From: Hippasteria phrygiana
Taxonomy: Eukaryota; Echinodermata; Asteroidea; Valvatida; Goniasteridae
NCBI GenBank assembly: GCA_037893225.1
Contig: JAZGUH010000375.1
Location: forward strand, 1,550,001 to 1,614,000
Reading direction: 5' to 3'
DNA length: 64,000 nt
The notes under the pieces were generated by a model, which was given only the letters and a program-made list of their open reading frames with translations, was not told the origin of the DNA and searched no databases. Shown one piece after another: positions 8,619 through 23,000 of this stretch; the first letter of the stretch is position 1, and each line of letters starts with the position of its first letter. Made by a program: the position numbers and the translations under genes.

Positions 8619-11600
8619 CTGTGGAGTAGTCAAAGTGCATGAATATTTGAATACAAAGACATTACGCCTATATGGTGAGATTAGTCAAGTTAAATTGTTT
8701 TAGATGGAAATGGCCTTTTAACATGGGATAAATGGTTGTTTGCGAGTGTTCGTGTTTGGGGTTTCGGGGATAAGGTCATATGAAATGTGACCTGATCTAC
8801 GAAAAAGGATATTATGTCGTGCTATGCGAAAATGCACACAGGACTGTTCTATGTGAAAAGGGCAAACAAAAATTTTCATATACATTTTTTTTTGGGGGGG
8901 GGGGGGTTTGTTGGTTTCTATTATATCTATATTTTGATAACTTATTTTTTCAAAAACATTAATATTGATGAATAAAGATGAAAAAACCAAATATTGTTAG
9001 AAATTACTTCTATTTGATTTCTTTCCACTTGCGGTGTTCAAAGGGCTATTTATCTACACGCACTTCTGTTCAATTGGAAAATATGAACACGCAAATATCA
9101 AGATATCTTGAGTAGACACAATGCCACAGGGGTCAAACCTACACCAAATTAAAGCTTAGAATGTGACACATTAAACTATGTATATAACTCATTTTTCAAA
9201 TTTTGCGACATAATACCTGAAATATGTACACTGAAATATCACGGTTTGTCCCCTCATTATCAAACAAGATGCTTTTTTAAAAATACATATTTTCAAGCAA
9301 AAATAGTGTTTTCCATACATTTTACATGCACTACAGCAACGAGATTGGGTCCTGTGACTGACATCTGTCTTGTGGACGCCATCCAGTAAAATATTCTGGC
9401 CATAAGAAGTTTCTGTCTGGCTTGTTTATTGCTCAATGACTACAACGATTATTATAGTAAATACACTGCTCAATTAACCCTAACCTCCCATAAAGCTACA
9501 AAATACTACTAGTAGTAAACTGTAGTATGCAGTCCTCTCACCTATTTGTGTACAATGCTTGCGGTAATTTTTAGTATTTGATACTTCACCCCAAATAAAG
9601 TACGTAGTAATATTGATACGTAGAATTTGATAGCACCATTGGGAAAGATCCGAACAAGCTCTTTCTGTTGGTATAAAGAAAAAGTAAGTCAACAACAAAC
9701 AGTTACAGCATTACAGTTCGTTGAAACATGGTGAATATATTTGTTGTTTGGATACTCTGGTGTGTGGTTTCCTTGTCGAGTAAACTCGACATTAGTATAA
9801 AGCAACAGGGGTGCTTGTGGCTTGTCGAGTAAACTCGACATTGGTAAGGAAAGGGTTAACTACCCACCCATTGCACTGTCTCCCATCTACATGACTGCGA
9901 CAATCACAATTCCCAGAGAGTTTGTCACAGGTGGGACTGAGTGATGCACCGGCATCGCAAGAACATGCCGAACATCCGTCTGGGTTTTCAGCGGTCAAGC
10001 CATAGTAGCCATCCGTGCACTGGTCACAGCGGCGTCCCATGGCAAAACTCTTGCAGGGGCACTGACCGGTGGCGTTTTTGTTGCAGACGTTGGAGGCCGA
10101 CACTGTCCCAGCGGTAAAGCAGGTGCAGCCTACAAGAACATTAAAAGAAGCGTGATGTTTTTATGGGGATTTCCGGACGTAGCACTGTATACTCAGTGTC
10201 TGAGTGAGTCTGGGGGAAAAAAACTTACTCAGGTGAGGCTCAAGCCTATGGCACATGCCTCATATGCAGACTTTGATACTTTTTCTATCTTAAAAACCCT
10301 TTAACCTTCAATTGTACAAATTTGTACGATATGACTATGCATTGAAAACCTGCATAGATAACAAACCCCCGACGCAAAATTCCATCTTCACATTCAATAC
10401 GCAAGCTCGGTGGTCGAGTGGTTAAGACATCTGTACTAGTAAGCAGGAAGTCGTGGGTTCAAATCTCGCCCAAGTGAACCTGTTAATTTTTTCACACAGG
10501 CTCTCGGAAAGCATACAGTGCTTCATATATTACGTCGGGACAGGGCAAAAAGAGAAAAATTCCATCTTCACACCACTGCAATGTAAATACACAGCATTGC
10601 AGCCATTTTCCCTCGTTGATATCTGTAAAACTTATTTTTTCGAAGTGAACAAAGAAACTGGCAGGAGCGGGATTCAAACCTGCGACCTCCGGGTTACCGT
10701 ACCGGCGCTCTACCAACTGAGCTATCTTGCCCTATGTTGGCGGTCTCCCAAATTGTCAGTACCCTTGTTCGGGTGGGAACTAGTCAGAAGTCATAAACAC
10801 AATTTTACGATACAACCTGGGAAGCGACATTGTGGGGATCACTCAATGAGGATACGACTGTTTAACTTATAATTCGTCAAACTTCTTTTCACAGCTTCCA
10901 CTGAAGAATGTCAAATTGTAAGTGGTATAGGACCAAAGTGCCTCAGTCATGTTCATGTCCACTACATACATGTGATTTTGATGTGTTTTCTTGAGGTGAT
11001 GGAGCCCCATGAAATTGATTGCTTTTTATGCATGAATGTTCCTTGGGCCCTTTAGAATGATTCCAGCTGTGTTCTGGATTTTTTCTTTTTTACAGGCTTC
11101 AAAAGCCTGGACATAACAAAAAATGGAAAAAAAATCCTGGATTTATGCTTTGTAGGTTATGACCTTTCAACCCCATCATATTTTGATTATTTTGGCACCA
11201 AATAAAAGAGGAGAACAAGAGCTTAAACAAATTGTATACTTTAACTCGAAGGAATAAGCCGTACGAAAGCTGAAAAACATTAAAAGCAGTCAAACTTGCG
11301 CGACCTGAACAAAATATGACGGTTAAAGGGTTAACCCATTGAGCCCGGATGACGTCTACAGCCGTGATTTGAAAATTGCCACCTGGCCGGTTGACGGCTT
11401 TAGTCGCATTATCTACATTTTCAATCCATTGTTGGGTTATTGTGTGCGTTACACTTGGCTGCACAAGCCTCGTGTCCATTCCGCTTGGCTGCACAAGCCA
11501 GCCTGGCATACCAGCGCCCCATTATAATACCCAAGCTCAAGGGATTAACCCATTGAATACTGACGACAGCCAAAGCCGGGGTTAGAAAAAGACCACCTGG

Positions 11601-14600
11601 CCGGTTGTCATCTATAGGTGCATTCCTGTGCATATTCAATCCATTGTTTGCCTATTGTGCGCATTACGCTTGGCAGCACAAGCCCATATTGCATACCAGC
11701 ACCCCATTAATGAAAGCCAGACAGGAGTTAAATGTGTATAAGCAATTGATGAATTTACTCTTAAGAATTCTTTTTCAGAGAAAAACAGCATTCCATGACC
11801 GATATTCTTGTTTACAGTGTGAATTTTTCAGTTTCAGCTAGAAAAACAAAGTTACACCCTTTGAGAAAGTTTAAAGGCGGTTGAAAAAAAAATATCTAAA
11901 TTCGCTACCATATGGAGACCGAGGACGAAAAGAAGGAAAAGGTCTCCACAAGGAAATTCTAACGAGGATGTTTCCACACAGGAATTTGTGCACAAGTTCT
12001 ATGGGGGAATGCTTTTAAACCCCATGCGTACAGGTATTATATGGGGGGCGCTGTGGTGCCATGCCGGCTTGTGCAGCCAAGCGAAACAGAAACAAGAGGC
12101 TTGTGCAGCCAAACATAACATACACAATACCCCAATAATGGTTGAAAATGCAAAAATTGCAGTGTATAGATGTCAACCGGCCAGGTGGCAATTTTCAATC
12201 TGCACATATATGTGTCATCCATACGCAAGAGGTTAAGTACAGGAATGAGGAACAAAGCCATGTCTCCACAGGGATATACATTTTGGAAATATCAGATTTC
12301 GGTCCCATTTTTTGTCAAATTTTAGAGTGAGATCTGAAAGAATATGGACATCTTCTCTGTTTAAACACTTTTTTTTACCTGGGTGTCGCGTCGGCTTTTG
12401 CAGCCAAGTGAAACGGACACATTGTGATTGTGCAGTCAAGCGTAACATACACAACAATCCAACAATGGATTGAAACTGCACAAATAGTTGAAAATTGCGT
12501 CATCCGGCCTGGTGCCACTGTTTTTTTTGCACCATTTGGCGTCCTCCGTACGCAAGGGGTTAAACACTATTTTTTTGTCACTGAGACTTCATTGGTGCAA
12601 TGCACATTACGTAAAACCTGTGTCGACAAATTTGACATAAATGACTACTGAAGGATTTCACATACTTTTTGAAGAATTTAAAAATGATTTTTTGGATGAC
12701 AAAAACATTTTTTAGAGTTTGAAGAAAAATGTTGACAAAAGGAGGTGCTTTTCGTACATTTAACCCTAACCCTCCAAGGCATTTTGGCTAGAACCCTGCC
12801 AGACGCATCAGATTGCATACTTTGTCAAATTGACTTGTGTGGAGAGTCCAGCAAAGTGGAGCTGTCAGCACAGATGCCATGTGCTGCGTCTGGCAGGGTT
12901 AGGGTAAAACGTGAAAAGGATTTTTGACAAATGAAGGCCTTCACAGTGAAAGTTCACAAAACTGGACATATTTATAGAGCTAGTTGTCTACTTCATTCTA
13001 TAGTACTGTGTTTCCAACTGGTTTTATTCCACAAGAACTAATTAATTCGATTTCTGAATTCAATCACTGTACTCACTGAGACATCCATTAGAGTTTGCGT
13101 CTGTCAGATCATAGAATTCATCAGCACACTCTTCACACTTGGATCCTTGGACATTGACCTTGCAGTAACAGTCACCAGGCATCTGGTAAATAAATACAAT
13201 AGTTGCACTTTCAATAAAATATGCGAGGTCGTCAAGTTGGCAAAAGGCTTAACTAGTTCGCATCGGAGGACGTGTTAACACGATCTGGCTGTTTTTATAC
13301 ACGGGCACGGCTGACGGGTTAAAACGGGTTAAAGCTTGCCTCGACTCACCTCCGGGTGACGTCTCAACACGCTAATCCCTCATTTGTTTTGCACACACAA
13401 ACAAAGTCCGAGAAGTCTGTGGAGGCGGACCGTGTGTTGAACTTGAACTTGGCCGCTGTGCACGGCCTGTTCTACAATTTACGCTCCGGTGGGCGCACCC
13501 GGTGTTTTGAAATATGAGGTTTTGGCAAGAACTATTGTACAAATACTGTTGAAATGACTCTTGCAAATCAGTTTGGCTGTATATCAGAAGTTGGCTGCTA
13601 TATTTTGCTCTTTTTGTTTTAAATAGAACTTTTCGGCAAAAATAATCCCGGCGCGAACTGGTTAAAAGTTGGCTAAAAAAATCTTCTCATCAGCTATTTG
13701 TTTGTTTTTGGTTTGTTGGCTTTGAATATATATATTTATAATTTATTTTCAGAAACATTAATATTGATGAATAAAGATGAAAAATATAATATTTCTATTA
13801 TGTTGAAATTACTTATCTCGTTTCTTTTCACTTGCTACACTAGTATGTTTAAAAAGCTTTATCCCTAATGCACTTCCGTTAAAATTGGAAAATATGAGTA
13901 TGCACATGTTAAGATATCTCACAAATGCCACAGAAGTCAACAAATTCAACTATTTATAGTTTGCGACATAATACCCATTTTTGTGGAGCCGGTCATCAAT
14001 GACACTAGAAAAGAAAGTGACAAGTGGGGAAAACAAGCAGAACAGATGAGAGAAAGACAAAAAAGAAAGGAGTGAGCCGGGAAAGCACGGATGGTGAACG
14101 GATAAACATGTTACACAAAAAGACAATACAAATTTAAAAGATTGGAAGCCTGCCATGAGACTATGCACAAGTGGTTGCCTAAAAACTGGCATCCATGGAA
14201 AAGAAATTTGATAGAAATGAAATAGTTTTTTTCTTGTAATACAATCATCTTGGACGCAAATGCAAATATACAGGAAAGAATTTTCTTCAGTGATTTTGCA
14301 AAGCAAGGAAAATTTCTGTGCAAAATTTTGCACATGTATTCAATAATATCTGTGTTCTTAAAATAATGAATTCTGAATTTGATTTCGTCCAGGATTTGGA
14401 CATCCCAGGCTTTCAAGCAGACCCAGGTGAAAAAGTAAGAGAATAGTAGGATGTTAATTTTCCACAAAAAAAAGCCAAACAAAAGTAGGACTTTTAAAGA
14501 CAAACTCAGGATAACAGTAGGACTGTGGGCTTTCAGGAGTAGTTTTCATTGATACTCACCCATGTCCACAGCATCACAAGCCTCATTTGGCATGTTCTGT

Positions 14601-17600
14601 ACTCACAACACTTGTTGCTCCACCCTCAACTAAGCTCTTGGAAGTAAAGTTGCGGTACTCCTGCACCCAAGCCCTTCATTGTGTGATTTTTACATGACAG
14701 TGTGCAATGCCATTATGAAAATATTCAATGCAGGGGTGTGAGATTGGCCAAAAATGAATAATCCACGAAATTCACAAAAAATCCACGAGGACCCCAAATC
14801 AACACAAAATTTGTATTCGCATAAAGGCACCCCCTTAAAATATCCATTTTTTATTGCTCTATAAATATGTATCTACCTTTACAGGTAAAAACACTTTCAG
14901 GACAACACCTCAGGAAGTCCAGATTGCAAAAGAGATTCTTGAAAAATTCTGAAATCCCGAAAAAAATCATGAAATCAGGAAAAATCCTGACAAATCTCAC
15001 CCCTGTCAATGAGATTTCATTTTTCACAGTTGTGGGACAAAAAAGTAGGGGGAAAATAGGAATTTCAAAAAACATTAGGAAAAGTAGGATCAATGTAAAA
15101 ACAAATAGGAAAAAGTAGGAAAAATAGGAAACAAATCCTGAAAACCTACCATCCCATTTGGAATCGGGTTCCTGTCATTCATGACACACTCCCCTTTAAC
15201 CAGGCCAATGTTGGGGTCTTCCCTGGTGCCGGGGATGTTACAGTCGCAGGCTTGGCAAGCGTCTTCGTCTGTCTGCAGCTTGTTGGACGGACGGAAGTAA
15301 AACTGCCGGCACACTTGGCAATTGACACCTAAGAAGAGATAAGAAATTATACAAGGCTTGTGCATGAAGGAATTCAGTTTCTCCACATGACATTTCTGCA
15401 GGGCGGCCACCACGCTGCTCCTCGTTCTAAATCTGCTATCCTGATTTTTCTTTTTTTCTGACGAACCAGTACACTCTGTTCTCAGTCTAATGCAAGAGTG
15501 TTTAGTAATTCTGGGTAAAACCAATGATATTTTTATACCAAAAGGACCTCTTTTGGCTCTGTGATCTTTGTCTGAAGTTCGATTTTTACTAACTGCACAA
15601 ACTAAGCTATCAACTGGATGAATGGCATTTTGAAGGTTTGCAATGCGGCTTCAACCAATCAATCTGGCTGAGGATAAGGTACTCTGTTAGCCAATGTTAA
15701 TCCCCCCACCCCCTGGATAACCCTAGAATAAGCCATTTGCGAGTTAAATTTGAATAACATCTGCTACACTGACGTGCTCAAAATGCTTTGCACATTTTAA
15801 CTTTGAATTCTCCAGACCAAAGAGACTGTTACTATATCACGTGATTCGGGACAAGCCTTATGCTAGCAACCCCCAGCTCCGGAATGGTCTGGTGTCTTTG
15901 TGCCATTTTCACCCATTGTGAACAATGTATTGGTGCTAAGCATCTCTTACGTAACTATTGCCCCGAATCATGTGATATAGCAACAGTGTCTTTGGTCTGG
16001 AGAATTCAAAGTTAAAAATGTGCCAAGCGTTTGGAGCAAGTCAGTGTACCAGATGTTATTCAAATTTAACTCGCAAATGGCTTATTTGAGCACCTTCAAT
16101 ATTTGTGTAACCCTAAGATCCTGGGTATTTATTTGGGGTAAAGTACAATATACGCCAAAGTACTGCATAATTTATAATATATCAGTGTAGTTAGAGTACA
16201 TACTGCAGTTTACTACTCGTAGTTTGTAGCTTTGCGGTTAGGGACAGGGTTAATGGTTTTAGTGCGTTTGACCAAGAAGTTTGGCCAGAATCATTGAAGA
16301 TAGACGGTAATTCATGCAATGCTAAAACCTAACACCTATCCTAAGCTTCTGCAATAAGCCAGTTCGGTATCTCAAAGGTCAAAGGTTATTCGGGATACAA
16401 TTGCTGACGTAAGGTTATGCCATGTTACGTGAACGCCCATTCTAATTTAATTTAACACGCGCACGTTGTGCGACCACCTTTTGCATTCACACGCGCGCGT
16501 TAGGTCATGCGGGTCATTCGGGATAAAATGTCATTGTGCACATTGAAATACCGAACTGGCTTATTCTAAAACGTATGACGCCTTTTTTTCACATAAAATA
16601 GAATGGACCTTTCTAATACTAAGAACATGAGAGCTTGTCTTCCCCACAATAAAATTCTATAAAGTGTGCAAACTATGAAGTTTAAATTGCCGAGAAATGT
16701 GATTTAAAGACCTAGTAGAACGCTTTGAAAAAATGTGAAATTATTGTCTCAGTCTACAGATATGTCAATATAGAGAGCAATACACAAAACATATGTTGTA
16801 TTGTCCTTTAAAAAAAAAAATGCAAATTGGCTCACTTTTGAAAATCCTATCGTCTGAAAAAGCGTACGTCATGTCCCCATTTGCATGTCATGCGTCCCAT
16901 TTGCATTCATTGCGCGTGACGTCATAGTGTGTAGTCCGATCATTGCACTTGGTACAAGTTCATACATGAGTATGCGGTATTTACACAGAATACATGTTGA
17001 ATTAACTTCGTCTCTGTATCCCACATGTAAGCCTACTATTTCAATTCCAAATCTGAGTTTAGTATGGATGACTACACGCGATGACGTCAAGGCTAACAGC
17101 GCGCCGCCGACGGCAGCAGGGGGAGAACTTAGAGTAAGCGCGAAATTTAAATATTTAATTAGCATCTTTCTCTCGTCCGTTAATCAATAATGATGGATAG
17201 AAAATGACAATATTTAGCACGAATTTGGTTTCTTGTAATTCATAATCAAGATACTAATCTTTTTTAGAGAATCAAACTTTGGTGTAGTAGGTCTTTAATG
17301 AAATGCACCCCTCTCTCAATCTTGATCTAAAATAAGCTGGGTACATTTCTGAAAGTGTCCCAGAGTTTGTGTTTTGATTGTCCCGACATAGATATGCACA
17401 TTTGGGGAACAATTCCCTGCAAAGTTGTGATAACTGCATCTCGGATTAAACCTGGTTATCTACATGTACGTCTCCGCCAATGACTTATTTCTGATGAAAT
17501 GTCAATGTCAAATGGTAGCCTAATATAGTGAGCAGTACCTGCAGTAAAGTTACGACAGTCTTGGCACACACCACCACCATTGTAGTTGCCGCTGGAATCC

Positions 17601-20057
17601 AGGCTACCATTCCTGCTTGCAACTTGGGGATCGTAGATGCAGACATCACTGTGTCCGAAGCAGCTGCATTCTACAAACATCCACAAATAATGTGTTAGTT
17701 CAAGATGCTGCCTGATACAGCCACAAGCATGTACATCAGTCAGAAGATGGAATGTTTGCGTTGGGGATGATGTAAATTAGAACAGAGATGTTTTCTCTTT
17801 TGCCCTGTCCCGACGTAATATATGAAGCACTGTATACTCTATGCTTTCCGAGAGCCTGTGTGGGTTCGAATCCCACCCGAGTAAGCCTGTGAATTTTTTC
17901 ACACAGGCTCTCGGAAAGCACCGAGTATACAGTGCTTCATATATTACGTCAGGGCAGGGCAAAAGAGAAAACATCTCTGTTCTAATGTACATCAGTAACA
18001 TACATGAAGCTAAGGTAGGGGGGTGCACATGCCCCCCACCCCCCCCCCCCCCCCCCCCCCATTAAAAAATTGACTCCCCCGTCACACCCCCCCCCCCCCC
18101 CCCCCCCACTGTAAATTTTACAAATGCAAAAAAAATAGTATTAAGGGCCGGTCACACTGGCCACGATAACGATAACGAAAACAATGCGAATAAACGCTCC
18201 CTATTGGTGGATGGAACACGCGCTTATTACACGCACGACAATTCCACCAATCAATGCCATTTATTCTCACCGTTTTCGTTATCGTCTTTGTTATCGCAGC
18301 CAGTGTGACCGGCCCTTTATTCAGAAAAATACTGTGAGCGCCCGCTCCCCCCCCCTTCCCCCTGTAACATCCAGCTCTCCCCCTCCCACTCGTCCCCCTA
18401 ATGGAGAGAGCCCTGGCTATGCCGTTGATGTACATGTACACCATCCAGAACTGTCGTCTGAAAAAGCATTCCATTATTCAACCTGGGGATCAGATTGGTG
18501 TAGAGATGCTTGCCCTTCACTGCTGTGATTCCAGTTCGAATCCCACCAGGGTCCAACACGTGGATTGGTGTTTCAGTCGCTACCTGATTTTCTTCAAACT
18601 TTTTTTCTCTAGGGTTTTCCTAGCACATGTAAAAACTGTTATTTCCTTCAAAACTTCTGCCAATGGGACCCCACTAGAAATAAATCGAAAGACTTTCGTG
18701 GGCTATCCTTGCTGAGTGCCAAATATATAATAAATAAATCAATGAATCAATTAATAATACATACAATGTAAGTGTATTAACCCTTTCCTTACCACATTGT
18801 TTATTGGCTCATCTTCCCCCAGTACCACATTCTTTGGTCAGTCAAGCGTGGATAACTCAAGCAGAAAAAGCAGCCGACTACTTGCTGAATGGTTGTTTTT
18901 CAACCAAAGATTTCACCCTCAAGAGTTGAATGAGGAAAATGTGTGCAAAGTTTGTTCCTCGACAATTACTCTTTCATATGGGGTAAAAACGAAAGTCACA
19001 GCTGCTAAAATGGCAAAGTTACGGCTGTTTTCTCTTCTGGCCCACTTTATCAAACAGGAAAGTTGTTTGTCACACGAACAAATGGCACTCCATACAAAAG
19101 ATTGTGGAAGACAATTTAGATACAGTTTTCTCAAAATATTCTAGCACTGATCTCCATTATACAGACTGGATAGGAGAATGCCCGTCGTCCTGAGTGCGCG
19201 TTTTAAACAAGGGTAAAGAACGAACGTGACGCGACTGCGTTGTGTGTGCTTTCAAACGGAGTTTTTGAAAAAGTGGAAGACTTTTTTTCTTCAATTCTTC
19301 ATTTTCGTGGGGGAAAAAAATGGATTTCACAACCGAATTGGTCAAAATAGACAAGAACAATGGTTAATGTGTGCGCGGCAGTGAACTGCCCGGAGAAGGA
19401 TGGAAACTTGAGTCGGGAAAAGGAAATATCCTTTCACAAGTAAGCTGATGATTATTATTTAACGGTGCGTCTATAACATTGATATTAATGTACAACGTTA
19501 CAACTAAAGAAAAGGCTAATGCACTAAAACGAAACTTCTTTAATAACACAATTAAAAATAAAGAAATTTATACGAGGGGCGGTCGCTTATAACATACTTA
19601 TTGGCATTCTTGATAGGAAAGGCCTGGTAACCACGGTAGCTGTGCATGTGTGCGTTTTATGTGTGGTTGGGTGTGTATTGATACCGGCAATCGTGGACTA
19701 GGGACGAAAGAGTCAGGGCGTAGACAAAGGGTCCACGATTGACCGAATGTCCACGATTAAAATTTGTGTACAAACCATATGGGAGGTCTTCCGAAAAAGT
19801 TAAAGTATATACAAAAGAGGAACAATGGGAGGTCCACGATTGCACCCGTTTACATGACTGTGTGTGTGAGTTTGTATGCCGGCAATCGTGGACCTAGGAC
19901 AAAAGAATTCGAGCGTAGACAAAGGGGTCCACGTTTGACCTAACGTCCACGATTGAAAATCGTGTACAAAACCAATGGGAGGCCTTCCGAAAAAGTTAGA
20001 GTATAAACAAAAGAGGAACAATGGGAGGTCCACGATTGCACCCGTTTACATGACTGT

Positions 20058-20088
<31 letters not shown>

Positions 20089-23000
20089 GGGGGGTATTAA
20101 ACCGTCTTCTCGTTTTAACAGCAGCAATCAAGGGAGACCGAGTGAGACATCAGCTCACCAAAAAACACCCTGTTCAAAAATCATTCCCTGATGAGTCTTT
20201 TAGTTGTGCCTTAGGATGAAGGATTGTTTATTATCAGTTTTCCATATTTCCCAGCGAGTTTTGTCTTGACCTTTTACTTTCTAATTGTGCTCCATTTTGT
20301 AATAAATTTGTGTTACATTTGAATGAACCTCGATACATTTTCTCTTTGTGAGTGTTCAGTTTATAAAATAATACATGTAACAATGGGTGCTCAGAATGTA
20401 AAATACGATGTCATTTCAGAATAATATTCAATACGATTATTAAATTTGTATTATACAACTGCTCTAATGACTTACACTAATATCAGACAGTTTTCTCACC
20501 TTTCAAAACCCTTCAGTCCAGCAAACTATGGCAACTGCACTGTACATAGAAGGGTTAATCTTTCTCAGCCCCAACCACTGTTGTGACCCATAAGTTGTGT
20601 TAACCTCTTGAATAAGGACGTCGGCCATGGCCACAGTTTGAAAAAGACCACCTGGCCAGTTGATGTCTATACCTGCATTCCTGTGCATACTCAATCCATT
20701 CATGTTTCAACTGTATTGTTCTTAAATAGGAGTGTAATGAATAGAGGTAGCTTTTTTAAATATAGCTTTCATTCACACAAAAGGTGGGAGGAGGGGGCTT
20801 CAAGTGCGATGAATAGGACCGTTCTTTGCATACCAGCACCCCATCAATAACAGCTGGATACAAGTGTTGACTCATAAAAATCAATACAAATGCATACATG
20901 CAAATAGCCATACTAAAAAGGTACTTAAAAGTAGGGTACATGATTGGTAATCCTCCAATTTATTTTTACTGAATTATTACGAAATACCCTACTAGACTGT
21001 AAAGTTAATAGTATTCTCAATCATCCTGTGAAATGATGGCACCAGGTGTGCTGTCGTCAAGAAAATTGGAAATATATATCGTTTTCCAATGATTTCCAGC
21101 TGGAAATCGTTGGGAAAACTACCCTGTAGCCTTTAGTCAAGGCGCGCATGGCTACCCCGACGAGTGGCGTGCCCCGGACATGCTGGCATTCATGGGCGCG
21201 TCACGCATCCAGGTAGCCACACGCACGCCTTGACTAAAGGCTATCATCCGCCCGATGGTTAAAAACGAGCGCAGTTTTTCTCTCGTTTTTTTTTTCGCCA
21301 TCTAACAACGCAAAACTTTGCACAAGTCAGTGGAACGATATTTCCTATCAAATCCGCCCATTTCTGAAAATTGCAACAATGACCAATCACGTACACTACC
21401 TTTAATTTTGAGCGCAGACATGGACACACCAAGAAGGCTTCATTTTAGTGTTCTAATAATTTCATATCCACACATACCTTGGCAGGTAAAGCCATCCTCC
21501 CCAGTCTGATATGCCAACTGGTTGTAGAATGGCAGGCACTGGTCACAAGTGGAGCCGTGGGTGCTACCGCCGCACACGCATTGGTAGGTCCTGCGACTGG
21601 GGTCACCAGGCACGGGCTGCAGGGTGCAGTCAGAGGCGTGGCCGTTGCACTCGCAAAAGGCAAGAATGTTGACGTTGCGTACTGTGTAATGATGCTGCAA
21701 TCCAATAAATGACCACACATCAATTTGATCTGTATGTCTAATTTTCTTTTTTAAAAATTTGGTTCACCAATCTTTCTACAAAACCCCAATGTAATTCTTG
21801 TCTTTATGACATCTCGACTCAGCAGATGTGACCATTACATATCAGGCCTTGCACTGAAATATTTTTCTTGCTAACCCCTGGGCTACTTACATTTCATCAC
21901 TTGCCCATAGGATTAATTTGTCTTTTAAATATATTTTATCATAGTGCCATAGTGATATATTGATATTTTTCACTAGCCTGAAAGGCATTTTAAAGGTAGT
22001 ATTTGCAAACATAAAAAAACAAAACTACCGAATTATTACGAAATACCGCACTAGACTTTAAGCAAATAGCAGTCTCAAGCATCCTGTGCAATCATGCAAC
22101 CTGGTGTGCTGTCGTTTTCAAGAAAAGTGGAAATTTATATCGTTTTTCAACTATTGTCGGCCGACAATCGTTGGAAATAGTCTAGTTCCCTGACCTAATA
22201 ATTCAATGACATCTATAAATTGCTCCGTTTTGTCTAAGGTATGGTCAGGGAACCAGACTACTAGAACATAATTTTGTTCTCTCCGTTTTTCCAACATCTA
22301 TGCACACAAAATTTCAAACAGGTCAGCGTTACAGTATTTGCAAGCACGCTATAAAATACTAACCCCCAAATCCATTTATTTCTGAAAATTACAGCAAAAG
22401 CAAATGGTGTATACTACCTTTAACCCTAACCATCCCTAACCTGCCAAAATCAAACACCCCATTTGTGTTGAATTGTGTGTGATTGGGTACTGTAGAGCCT
22501 TGGCACCATCACTTTGCATGGGACTTGATGCCCTGATTTTGTCAAGTACAAAGAATGTGCCATTGGTTTACTACACAGTGTTGGAGTTTGTGTGGTTAGG
22601 GAAGGATTCTAGTAAAAAGCCTTGGGCTGTTAGGGTTAAGAACCAAGTTTTACTAGCCCAAAACAGTTTTCACCAGTGTTTGTAGGCCGGTGTCATGCCA
22701 GAAAGTGTCCCCTGCAAAATAGTGTCCGTTTATTAGCATATTGGCATCTGGTTGGTCCTGCGCCTGTGAAGTCACATTGTGTCCGTGTTAAGCATGCATC
22801 CTATTACGCTTGCTGTTAAGCTCGGGCCATCAAGACGTCATGCATTTTTCATCTTAATTTTCATTTTATAATTTCTTTGACTGACGCTTTCCTTTTTCCC
22901 TGTAAATTACTAAGAATTCGTGGATTTGTTAAAATAGTTTTTAATGAGTTTTTCAAAATCTGTGTGTGTTTTTCGTGATACTGACAGTTCACTCGTTGTC

